64,000 nucleotides of DNA from Cladophialophora immunda (lineage: Eukaryota > Ascomycota > Eurotiomycetes > Chaetothyriales > Herpotrichiellaceae): contig NW_015622542.1 in assembly GCF_000835495.1 (NCBI RefSeq), positions 2,750,485-2,814,484 on the forward strand, given 5' to 3'. The position numbers and the translations under genes are program-made. The stretch's first letter is position 1. Each line of letters opens with the position of its first letter. The notes beneath the pieces were generated by a model. It worked only from the letters and a program-made list of their open reading frames with translations. It ran no database searches and had not been told where the DNA came from. Shown piece by piece: positions 1-9,308 of this stretch.

Positions 1-416
1 AGACGACCACGGGCCCTGCGACCACGGCGCCTACTGATACACCCTGGCCGTCTCCCAGCACCACCACCACCACCACCGCCATCGCCAGCTCGTTGACTCT
101 GTGCCAATTCTACTCCAGCATCTCCGGCCTCCCTTCACAGCCCACGGCCCCGGTCTCGAGCATGACCTTGCCGTCCTGCCCCGCGAGTCTGCAGGATATC
201 ACATACTCGTACCAGGCGCCCCTGGCAACCGACCACGTCTCTGCCACTGCCACCGCAGCGTCTGCCACGTCCGCCACACCTGCGACCAGCACGGGCGCTG
301 CTGCGGTTGCTGCGTCTAGCTTCACCGGCGCGGCTGCTCCCAGACCGGATTTGGATCGAATGGTCATTGGTGGTGTTGGTGGGATCCTGGCGGGAGCCGT
401 TGGGATGATGCTGTGA
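1..416 (+). CDS. C-terminal part of a probable GPI-anchored, Ser/Thr-rich cell-wall protein (5' end outside window)
   Basis: The reading frame is open from base 3 to the TGA at 414-416, so only about 137 C-terminal residues are visible. The segment starts with a Thr/Pro/Ser-rich stretch that includes a run of Thr. A short two-cysteine block follows (LTLCQF and LPSCPAS), then an Ala/Thr/Ser-rich linker. It ends in a hydrophobic tail (MVIGGVGGILAGAVGMML) with no charged residue after it. A Ser/Thr-rich stalk, small residues and a terminal hydrophobic tail are the usual layout of a fungal GPI-anchor signal. The catalytic or recognition domain, if any, lies upstream of the window, so I name no family. 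Surface or wall location is an inference from the tail. Confidence 0.6.
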   Translation, partial: TTTGPATTAPTDTPWPSPSTTTTTTAIASSLTLCQFYSSISGLPSQPTAPVSSMTLPSCPASLQDITYSYQAPLATDHVSATATAASATSATPATSTGAAAVAASSFTGAAAPRPDLDRMVIGGVGGILAGAVGMML

Positions 417-1289
417 TGATAATGTCAATGTACTCTGCGCCCTTGGAGGGGGAGGCAGGCAGGGCACCACCTTGACAGACTCGCCGGCAACGACTTGACG
501 GTACTGTGGTGTTGACCACAACCTATCCGACCGACTGGTCACTCCATAGCAAACCTTGGTGTCGGGACAGAGCTCTATTAGTGCACATGTTTGTGCCTGC
601 CGCACTTTCTGGCAGAAGCTGTAGACACACATTTGTATGAAGCTATATGAATAAGATGTACTTTGCTCCATGTCCACATACAATGAGTCCAGTCTTTGCG
701 ACACGAGGGGTTAAACCCCGCAATCTGGGAGCCTGGTAGATAGAACACCGCCCGAAGCAAAACAGTTCGATGGAACCGACGGCTTGGATATACAGGGCGA
801 CACGTCCAACCTGGTAGCCACATCTTCCTGCTCCAGCTCCTAATCCAACTCCAACTCCGACACCGTCACCGTCACCGTCACCGATATAGCAGTGGAAGAG
901 CTACCTAGGTATGTGGGCAAGTGGCACCGGGTTAGGCAGGATATAGCACAGCCATGGCAACACAGAGCAATTCACAACTTTGGTAATGCAACACAAAGCA
1001 AAGCGGTGCAATGGGACTGGTGCGCTGTCGAGGGACGGACGGACGGGCTTGATGTCGCCGGCAATAGATAAACAATCAACTAGACTTGTCTTGCCTTCGA
1101 TCAGGGGATATCTGATCGGCTTCGTAACTGGTGGTGAACAGGTGAGGCAGAATTCAATACGCTTCCTTTTTGTCCTGTTCATAACACAGAATGATCTCGT
1201 CTTCCTTCTTCCTTTAAGAGCGATCTGTCTTCCTTCTTCCTTCCTTTCCTCAGAACATTAACCATGTGTCAGTATTACCCTCCTAAATT
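417..1289. other. Gene-free stretch with short hexamer repeats
   Basis: I see no convincing coding region here; short open frames on both strands have no family features. It probably holds the 3' region of the wall-protein gene. At about 847-883 there is a CCAACT pair followed by a CACCGT hexamer repeat. Confidence 0.5.
845..883. repeat. Short tandem repeats (CCAACT)2 and (CACCGT)3-4
   Basis: Two adjacent imperfect hexanucleotide arrays are directly readable in the sequence. They lie between genes and have no visible role. Confidence 0.7.
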
Positions 1290-2074
1290 ATGAGGGAAGT
1301 CATGCTGATGATGTCGCAGCCCATTATCCAGAAGGCCACCCCTCCGCCTCGGTCCCAGTGGGACTTTGGTGCCAGCCTTGCTGGCTGGAGTTGTGAGTGC
1401 CACCCTGTGATAGCGACTGATAGCCTGCTAATCACCAACAGTGGTTTCCGCGGGTTTGAAGACCCTCCTGGGGTCCAGTCGGCTTTCCCCTGCGACTGGA
1501 CTTGGACTAAGTCGTGTGCCTTCTGCGTCCGCGTCCGGCCTCGTGCCGGTTGTGTCGCCGTGAGTGTAACGACAAGGTTAACTGACAGAGTGCTGAATCC
1601 TCCTAGGTTCCCAGTAACCTACAGGCAGGTTGTCGGGCCATTCAGGCTCTTATTCAGAGAGCAAGTGCCGTCGCCGGTGGCCCGAAGGCCATTCCGGCCC
1701 CTCAGATGTAAGTTTTGCCTTAACGATTCGTGAGTGAAATCCTAACATCCATACTTAGGGAGTGGCTCAAGTCCCAAGCAAGGGGACTTGAGAAGAAGTT
1801 CCAAAAGGCTAACCGACACTGCAAGGTTGGGCGGCCTTCCACTCGCTCTCAGGTGGGAGAGGAGTGGGTTCTCCCTGACGCCCCTATGGAAATTTTTCCT
1901 TTCTGTGAGCCTCCCGATTTGGGTGAGGAAGAGAAGAGGACGAGTATTGTGGCTTCCCCTGCTGCCGCCGCCGCCGCCGCCGCCGACGATGACGACTTCG
2001 GTGGTGGATTTGAAACTGGAATGGGCATGTCACCTTACCAAAACCCTCTCAACTGTCGTGAGGAGGATCACTAA
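1290..2074 (+). CDS. Uncertain spliced gene, small hypothetical protein
   Basis: One model joins exons 1290-1559, 1607-1707 and 1759-2074 and closes in frame at 228 residues. The two introns (47 and 51 bp) have good GTGAGT/GTAAGT donors, TAG acceptors and CTGAC/CTAAC branch sites. The joined exons read smoothly through VPSNLQAGCRAIQALIQRA and PAPQMEWLKSQARGLEKKF, then an acidic tail with runs of Ala and Asp. A further perfect-looking intron (1393-1441, GTGAGT, GCTAATC branch, CAG) lies inside the first exon and would change the frame, so the 5' end is unsure. There are scattered cysteines but no complete zinc motif. I do not recognise the family. It may be a real small gene or one that is decaying. 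Confidence 0.35.
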
Positions 2075-2378
2075 TCGGAAAAATTGCCACAGCGGCATGA
2101 TAAACCGACCTCACTGGCTCCTGCATGCCTGGAATGTGACCGTATCGGCTTGAAGAGGGATGGAAATGCCTTGACCTGGAATTTTGAGAAAGGGAAAAGG
2201 TCCCCAGCAAAAGTCACGCATCGAACCAAATGTTCATTCTGTACATGATGTGCGCGTGCTAGAGCGGAAAGCACAAGAGCAAGATAGATGCTCTAACCGG
2301 CTTCGAGAACGCCCATTGCCCACAGACACGGCCACCGCAAATGCTTATAACTCTGGTGCTTTCTCCTCCCCGTGTCCC

Positions 2379-3215
2379 TTACTTTCTGTACCACAGTCTT
2401 GTGATGCGAGTATGTCTCACTGGTTGTCGTGGGTTAGCTTGGACTGCTCTCGGTTGACAGAGGAAACGGGAATCCAAACATACTCTTTTTCTGCAATTGG
2501 AAGATGCCGTACATCAATGCCTCGCTCGTGGGCGGGCAGCCCGGCACATAAATATCCACAGGAACAATGCGATCACAGCCCCTCGTCACACTGTAGCTGT
2601 AGTGATAGTAACCTCCCCCGTTGGCGCAAGATCCCATCGAGACCACCCATCTCGGCTCCGGCATCTGGTCGTACACCTGTCTCAGCGCCGGCGCCATCTT
2701 GTTGGTGAGTGTGCCTGCCACAATCATCACGTCACTCTGTCGGGGCGACGCGCGAAAGATGATTCCCAGACGATCCTGGTCATACCGGGGGGTCGAGAGG
2801 TGCATCATTTCGACGGCGCAACACGCGAGACCGAAGGTGAGGGGCCAAAGTGAGCCTTGACGAGCCCAGTTTGCGATCTGATCTAGTGTGGTGAGGGCGT
2901 ATTGCATAGCTCCCTTTTTCTGCTCCTGCGACGGGAGGGGCACTTCACGACGAATGCCGCCCGTGACGGGAAGTCGTGAGGCATCGCCGCCGGCGGTGGG
3001 GGGCTGCGAGACAACCGAGGTGGCGGGTTTCGAAGAGGTCGAGGAGATAGAAACGGCAGGGGCGGCGCGGATGAGGGAGTATGGGAGGATGGTCGACGCT
3101 GTATTGATTGATTTTGTCAATTGAGCCCATTCCGAGAGTTTGTGGCAAAGGGAGCTTTCGGGCTCTGCATACCTCGTAGCGCTCGTGGAGCGACTGTCCT
3201 CGACAGAGACATCAT
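2379..3215 (-). CDS. NADH:ubiquinone oxidoreductase PSST/20-kDa subunit (NDUFS7 / NuoB family), mitochondrial
   Basis: Mitochondrial complex I subunit that carries iron-sulfur cluster N2, the last electron carrier before ubiquinone, in the peripheral arm. Exons are 3173-3215, 2484-3098 and 2379-2419; introns are 74 and 64 bp, and the product is 232 residues. The first exon encodes an Arg-rich targeting start ([14 protein letters not shown]). The conserved core runs from about residue 78, with cluster-ligand cysteines at 107, 108, 172 (GSCANGGG) and 202 (VPGCPP). The short last exon restores the family's conserved end (ITRLWYRK), which an unspliced reading would lose. The start is the first of two tandem ATGs. 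It is divergent from the TRAPPC2L gene across about 300 bp. Identification is firm; the exon borders are inferred. Confidence 0.95.
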
Positions 3216-3518
3216 CTTGCTCTGCAGTGTCGCGGGTAATAAAGAGAGGAGAGAACTGGACGGCAAAGGGAAAGAATTGAAGGGCGTCGAGGGAAAGAAA
3301 GAGGAGGCGAAACTGCTGTGTGTCGTTCGGTAGAGAATCAATGATGTCGAAATGCCCGGCGAATTGCGAGCTCGTTCATTGGCTGGCCTGTGTGCCAGGC
3401 AGGACAGCGAGATCGGCTTGCCTGGTTGGGCAATATCTGGGGAAGGGTCATCTACTCGTACATTGTTCCTCTCGCTCTCCTCTACTCCCCCAGAGATCAG
3501 TTTCGCCGATCGTGCTTC
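3216..3518. promoter_or_regulatory. Divergent promoter between complex I PSST and TRAPPC2L genes
   Basis: 303 bp separate the two divergent start codons, so both promoters and 5' leaders must fit here. An ATTGG at 3378-3382 reads CCAATGA on the minus strand, about 165 bp upstream of the complex I start. That fits a CCAAT box, which the fungal HAP complex binds in respiratory genes. Binding itself is inferred. Confidence 0.5.
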
Positions 3519-4100
3519 ATGGCCCTCAACTCGTCACCGTCGATAGCATGCATCGGCGTCATCGGCAAACATGACCAACCGCTGCACATCTCCCTCTTCC
3601 CTCCCCACGAGGCCGCCCCGAACGCCGAACTCGAATTCCTCTTCCTCCTCAACTCCTGCCTCGACATCTTCGACCTGCGAGCTCGCACCACCAAGCTGCT
3701 CGATTCCGACTTGGGTTTGCTCCAGGCCATCGATGATCGCCTCTCATGCTACGGTTGGTTGACAAATACGGGGATCAAGTTCATCATCGTGGTGGACATG
3801 ATGGGTCGCCCTCCACCCTCTCCGTCCGAGGAAGATGGTTCCAAAGATCTGGGAAAGGACAAGAGACGATTCCCGACCGCGGCAGTGGGTTTGAGAGACG
3901 CGGATCTCAAGCCAGCCTTCCGTGCGGTGCAGACCGCATACATCCACCTAATGCTAAATCCGTTCTACATGCCGGATGAGAGGACGCCTTTGCAGATAGC
4001 AAACTATGGGGGGAAGAGCCCCGAAATCACAAGCAAGAAGTTCATTGCGGAGATCCAGAGGATTGGGAAGACGTGGTATCCGGGGATTGGGAGTATCTGA
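3519..4100 (+). CDS. TRAPP complex subunit TRAPPC2L/Tca17-like (sedlin family)
   Basis: A 193-residue protein with no intron. It has the sedlin/longin-type fold signature: SIACIGVIGKHDQPL at the N-terminus, LEFLFLLNSCLDIFDL in the first helix, then YGWLTNTGIKFIIVVD. The C-terminal block (AYIHLMLNPFYMPD) is typical of TRAPPC2L. TRAPP acts as a Rab exchange factor and tether in ER-Golgi and Golgi traffic; TRAPPC2L/Tca17 helps assemble the larger TRAPP forms. The start is taken at ATG 3519 because the family core begins at once; the same frame extends upstream without family similarity. A Ser/Asp-rich loop at about residues 95-115 is longer than in animal proteins, as is common in fungi. Confidence 0.9.
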   Translation: MALNSSPSIACIGVIGKHDQPLHISLFPPHEAAPNAELEFLFLLNSCLDIFDLRARTTKLLDSDLGLLQAIDDRLSCYGWLTNTGIKFIIVVDMMGRPPPSPSEEDGSKDLGKDKRRFPTAAVGLRDADLKPAFRAVQTAYIHLMLNPFYMPDERTPLQIANYGGKSPEITSKKFIAEIQRIGKTWYPGIGSI

Positions 4101-4263
4101 AGGAGAGGAAATGATGGAACATTGAAAGAGAAAACACAATGCTCATTAACCTGAATGCGCCTTGGACGCCGAGACGGAACTCTCATGACCACGCGCTGAC
4201 AAGAAACGTTAAACAACATACAGGCCTTCACCTCTGCTATTCGAGCACCCCTGAGGAAGTCCT

Positions 4264-5447
4264 TTATGGCTTCGCTTCGCCTTCAGCAGAATCAATCTTG
4301 GCCGCCGTCTCCCCCACCTCTGCGGCTGTCTCGGCGGCGTCCTGCTCGGATTTGCTAGGTGTCCTAACAAGCGGCACCTCATCCATCTTGGTGTCCGGGT
4401 CCGCCAGTTTTGCTGCCTCCTCCGATGCAATAGGGTCATCCGCGGGAGGTGCGGCAACTGCAGCCGGGGCGCCTGTTTCAGTCATGCCCTGGGATTTGAT
4501 GTATTCCAAAACTGCTTCGAGCGTCTTGGCGGGGCCGGCTTGCTCCCAGAGACGGAGAGTCCCTTGTTTATCAATGACGACCACGCCACGGGTGGTAGAT
4601 TTGCCGGGGCCTGGCTTTTTCATTCCGATGGCAGACGTGAGAGTTGCATTAGGGTCACACTGGCGTTTCAATCATTAGTCTGCCTCTGAAAAGACTGCAA
4701 AGAAACATCGGGATACGGGGAGCTCACCAATAGCTGATACGGCAGCTTCTGTTTGGTTGCAAAGGTCGTGTTTGCCTTGGGACTGTCTGTACTCAAACCA
4801 TAGACCGCGAGCGATGCACCCGTGATGGGCGCGTAGTTGTCCCGGAAGAGACAAGCCTGGTTGGTGCCTGTACAATGGGAACATCAGTCGGTCAATCCTG
4901 CATCAGACCACCCCGTTTTCTTTACGGAGAGGGAGAGAGAACAATCATGGGTAGACGGAGATGGGGATGACTTACAGCCCGGCGTACTCGCCTTGGGATA
5001 CGTAAAGATGACGATGCCGGCGCCGCTCTTCTCGAGCAATTCTTTCACCGTCACGCTGGTCCCATCATGCGTCTGCACTGTGCCGCCAAAGCCATCCAGA
5101 TCGATCTTGTCGCCCACGCTCAACTTCCCGGAAGCAGTTGCCTTTGCCGTGACCGCACTCCCGTTCGCGGTAGGCTCCTCTTTGGTGTCTTCGCTGGCGC
5201 CGGCCGTGGCCGGGACGACTTCGGGGACGATGACTGCGGAGGAGGAAGTGGGAGCTTCTTCCGGCTCCGGTGGGTTGGCGACAACAGGTTCAGCCGTCTT
5301 TTTGGTGCCCCTGGACGACCCAGTAACGGCGGCTTTGGCCTTGCCGGCGAGCTTCTTTACCGTGCTGCTACTGCTCCCTCGTTTCGCGGGAGGGGGCGGG
5401 GCGGCTGGCTCCTTTGGGGGAGGGCGTTTGCGCAGTTCGACAGGCAT
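4264..5447 (-). CDS. Thioredoxin-dependent peroxiredoxin, nuclear Dot5/PrxQ (BCP) type
   Basis: A peroxidase that reduces H2O2 and alkyl hydroperoxides with thioredoxin; the yeast family member Dot5 is nuclear. Exons are 4976-5447, 4728-4867 and 4264-4659 (introns 108 and 68 bp), giving 335 residues. The first 110 residues are Pro/Ala/Lys-rich with basic patches that could act as nuclear localisation signals. The AhpC/TSA core follows. The active site TPGCTNQAC is rebuilt exactly across the first intron, with peroxidatic Cys158 and resolving Cys163 in the CX4C spacing of the PrxQ class. The last exon carries GVVVIDKQGTLRLWEQ and ends in an acidic Ala-rich tail longer than in yeast. The family call is strong; nuclear location is inferred from the family and the basic N-terminus. 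Confidence 0.92.
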
Positions 5448-7946
5448 TTTTGACTACGGGGCTGAGGCGGATGGGTTAATTTCGTTGCTGGTCACGTTGA
5501 TGAAGAGACTCGGACTGTGACGGCAAATTCGTATCTGTAGGAGCACAATAATACCAGTTAGTCGACGTCGACAATGTGGCAAAAGAAGATAAACGCGATG
5601 CGAGCACGTCGCGACTGGACTGATCACGTAGTCGCTACCGCTGCCCGGTATGAGGCAGCCAGCTGTTCTTCCGAGAGATACGGCAAAAGTTCGAATTTCT
5701 GCGTTTGCGAGCGCGAAACCCTCGAGAACCTAGTTTCTGACATGCTTCGGTGTTAGCAATCGAGTTTAATTCCCGTGGTCATCAAAGATAGTGTTCCAGA
5801 GTGCCACAAAGCGCATGACGCTTGCCGGCCAGAATGATTCTTGCGACATGCAGGACATGCAACCAGAAGACCACATAGGAGGGTGCTATACGACAAGGCA
5901 ATGACTTGGAGTGACTTACTCAAACAACTTCCCCAAGGTGTGGAAGGTCTCATTGCACCCATCAACTCCTATACGTCCGCTCAAAGCCACAAGGCTGAGC
6001 TGGGCGCAGGCACATCCCATTGTCCCGGCCAATCCGCGACAGCGCAAAGGAGAGAGCCTGCCGAAAACAAAGGTGTACTCGGTATATGAAAGTCGTCACC
6101 GTTACTTACTCCAGTAGGACCGATGATCGGGTTTAGAGATCCAATGGCGCGACAGAGGACTCTGAGGGTAGCAATATCGGGACTGCTTGCCAGCTCTGTC
6201 ACACCCCTGGAGAACCGGAAATCAGCTCCTTAGTCTCCAGCTTCCACTTTCTCTGGTGTCCCCCGGGGAGAAGAGAGACAAGCTCTAAGGGTTGTAGAGC
6301 TGCTGAGACAGACTCACCAATAGTTGTTGTTTAATTGGGGGCGTTGGTGGGTTGAATCTGGGAGGTTCTGCTGGCGAAGTCGGTGAGAAGCAAGTGGTTT
6401 CAGAGGGCCATTCTGGGGGCCAAGGGCTCGATCACTCCCATGCAGCAAGCTCACCCTCACGTGCGCTCGTCGCAATGTTGACTTTTGGGTTACTCGGCCC
6501 ACGAGGTTCGACGTCTGAGCAAGCGAGGTCGGCGCGGTCGGCCAAATGCAGCTATGTCTCCAGCTCCTGAGTGGCGCAGCCGCCAACTACCCGAAGTACG
6601 AATATTTGTAAGCGAGGATGGACAAACTAGGGCTCGACGCAACAGGGAATCGAAGCGGCTTCGGACTGCTCAGTGGTATTGAAGAGGTGCAATGATCTGG
6701 ATCAAAAGGGTCAGTCGCAACAAGACAACAGCGGCAAGCTTTCAGACCTGTGAGGAGGAGGGAAGTCTTGATTCTCGTTCCCAAAGCAGCTCGTGTCCCT
6801 CAATACTCCGCAGGTGGGCTGGAAGACCATCTTCGATGTTCGACCTTGGACCTTGGACCTTGGACACTGGACCTTAGGACTGGCGCACCGTGCAAGACCA
6901 AGCTGCACGCGTGACCGTGATGCTTGCCCCGCAGTGCTAAGAGCTGTTGAACCACGAAGCACTAACCTGCTCCTCCTTCATCTACAGATGAGACCGAGCT
7001 ACGAGACAGACCGCCTCTGATATCTTTCCTGTCTTCCGAACCCGAAGCAACGAACTACGTGATCGGTCCGGTTTGTAGCACATTGATATTTATTGGCCTA
7101 GCTAGTCGAGTCAAAGAAAAGACTCCCTTGCGTCGCCGCTAATTATGTTTGCTTCCGCCAAAGCAATGAGTTACTGTTCATATGCCTCCCCAGAATCGGC
7201 CCCTCACAAGTCCTTCGCCATCTTTGCCTCAAGATTGCCTTCTTCCCCTTCTGCTCGGAAAACCCGGCCCCAGGTCATCAAAGCTTCGCCAGTCCCAGGC
7301 TTGTTGGCCTTCCTTCGCGGTGGCTTTTCTCCAACCTCCCCTTCCCTTCTTCCTCTGAAGCAGTACTCGAATGGTGAGCATAAGCGTGAAGCCAAGACAA
7401 AAAGGAAAACGTGCCGAAGGTGCTGAGGGGTGGTCGGTGGTGATTCTGAAATAATAGGTCTATCGTGTCGAGGTAGTGGTCCATCGTGGTAGAGCAGGAC
7501 GATCATCAAGCCGAGGCCGTGATCGATCCTGCATAAATGGAACAGCAACGGATCATACTGATGCTGCCGTGTCGTATGTCGCCAAACTTTCGTTCATGTC
7601 TGATGTCTCATGCCAGAGCTACTCGTCAAAGGAGTTTGACCGAACGCCCATCAAGTCGTTGGTAATCGTGCCAGTATTGCATGTTGGGATTGAGCCGAGT
7701 AAGCCATTCAGATAAAAGTTTGTTTGCCGTGTGGTCCTCACAAATTCCCGGTCCGGATTTGCCATGTGCAAGAGCAAACCCCGCGCCGGATCCGACATAC
7801 CCATGGTGTTTTTGTGTTCTGGAAGACCGACAGCGGTCTTCGAGAAGAGGTTGGTGGGACAAGGTCAGTGGCAAGAACACCAAGCCGTCATTCCGTTTCA
7901 ACGATAATCGCCGTTGCCAGTGGTTATCCTTGTACCGGAACGAAGC
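5448..7946. other. Gene-free stretch of about 2.5 kb
   Basis: It lies between the starts of the peroxiredoxin gene and the 3' end of the casein kinase gene. Open frames are short, overlap on both strands and show no family motif or consistent splice pattern. I saw no tRNA-like fold with A/B boxes. A 7-bp tandem array sits at 6843-6877. It may hold promoter sequence and a non-coding transcript, but nothing supports a gene call. Confidence 0.5.
6843..6877. repeat. 7-bp tandem repeat, ACCTTGG x3 plus two degenerate copies
   Basis: Three perfect ACCTTGG units (6843-6863) are followed by ACACTGG and ACCTTAG in the same register. It is intergenic. Two other 7-bp arrays of unrelated sequence occur at 18745 and 37610. 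Confidence 0.85.
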
Positions 7947-9308
7947 CTAACGTCGAAGACTAGCGCATTAGTCAGATGCCATGGTAAACCTCCACGCAAA
8001 CCGAAGCAAAACGCAGAGGAGATCCCTTACATGGGAACCTTAAGGTTTCAGTACTCACATCCTGTCACTTCCTCCCTGGTCGTTACCGCTGGCACCGCGT
8101 TCGATGACCTTGCGTCGAGAGCTGGAAATGGCTGCGGGCTTGCCAGCTTGCGAGGCATGTTGAGGAGTGGGAGCCCCAGTGGCTGCGGCCGTTGCAGGGT
8201 GAGCACCGCGTCGTGGCTTCTCCTCGTCCTCCTGAGTGGTCTGGTTCCCAGCCGCCTGGGCAATAGCCTGGGCATTCTTCTGGTACTTGTAGACGGTCCA
8301 GTCAAAGACGTAGTCGTACTGGAAGGATTCTCGGACGAAAAGATCGCGGAAAATCTTCCTCAGGTAGGAGTAGTCTGGCTTGTCATCGAAGCGAAGAGAG
8401 CGGGTGTAGTTGAGGTAGATGGCGAACTCGTTAGGGAAGCCACGGCACAGCACCTCGGTGGGGGTGGTCATCTTCTTCTCCATGATACGATCGTACTTCT
8501 GCTTCTTGGTAGCCGCCTTGAGACCTTGCCATGGAAGGGAGCCGCGGCAGAAGTAGAGCATGACATAGCCCAAGGACTCCATGTCGTCACGGCGAGATTG
8601 TTCCACTCCCAAGTGGGTGTTGATCGAGGCATAACGAGCCGTGCCGGTCAGGTTCTTGTTCTCGCGGTATGGGATATGGAAATGAGTCTTGGGGTCGCGG
8701 TACTTCTTGGCCAGACCAAAGTCAATCACGTTGACCTGGTTGCCTCTCTTGCCAATTCCCATGAGGAAGTTGTCCGGCTTGATGTCACGGTGGATGAAGG
8801 ACTTGGCGTGGATGTATTCGATGCGAGAGATGAGCTGGTCGGCCAGCAAGAGGACGGTCTTGAGGGAGAATTTGCGGTTGCAGAAATTGAAGAGGTCTTC
8901 CAAGCTGGGACCCAACAGGTCGAGAACCATGGCATTGTAGTCACATTCGGTTCCAAACCAGCGGACGAACGGAATTCCAACACCACCGGCGAGAGACTTG
9001 TAGACACGAGCCTCATACTCGAGTTGAGGGTGCTTGGCCTTGACGGATTCGAGCTTGATGGCAATTTCTTCGCCTGAGATGATGTTGGTGCCCAGGTAGA
9101 TATCTCCGAAACTTCCACTGCCGATCTTTCGACCAATGCGGTATTTGTTACCAACACGCAAATCCTAACAAAACGAGTCAGCAGATGAAGATGGAGCAGT
9201 GAACAAGCAAGCACGATATGAAAGATGTAGGATAATCGTCGCCCCAACTCTATTGCAGTGTTGTCTTTCATTCTGAAACCAGCTCTTTTCACATACCATT
9301 GTCGTCAT
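7947..9308 (-). CDS. Casein kinase I (CK1 delta/epsilon, Hrr25/CkiA type)
   Basis: A Ser/Thr kinase acting in many processes (DNA repair, vesicle traffic, clock and growth control in fungi). Exons are 9297-9308 (12 nt, MTTM), 8059-9164 and 7947-7959 (13 nt), giving 376 residues. The first intron (132 bp) joins M-T-T-M to [11 protein letters not shown], the usual fungal CK1 start. Catalytic features: glycine loop GSGSFGD (19-25), Lys41, HRDIKPDN (129-136) and DFG (152-154), with the CK1-specific [13 protein letters not shown] segment. The C-terminal tail is low-complexity, Gln/Ala/Arg-rich. The last intron (99 bp, GTGAGT, GACTAATG branch) adds only I-L-R-R; without splicing the frame stops at once (R-M-stop), because the stop overlaps the donor. 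Confidence 0.95.

Noticed and set aside
5685..5705. GTTCGAATTTC, resembling a tRNA B box
   Set aside because: No matching A box or acceptor-stem pairing could be found around it.
7914..9077. 387-codon plus-strand frame opposite casein kinase I
   Set aside because: The kinase motifs are complete on the minus strand; the plus-strand translation has no domain.
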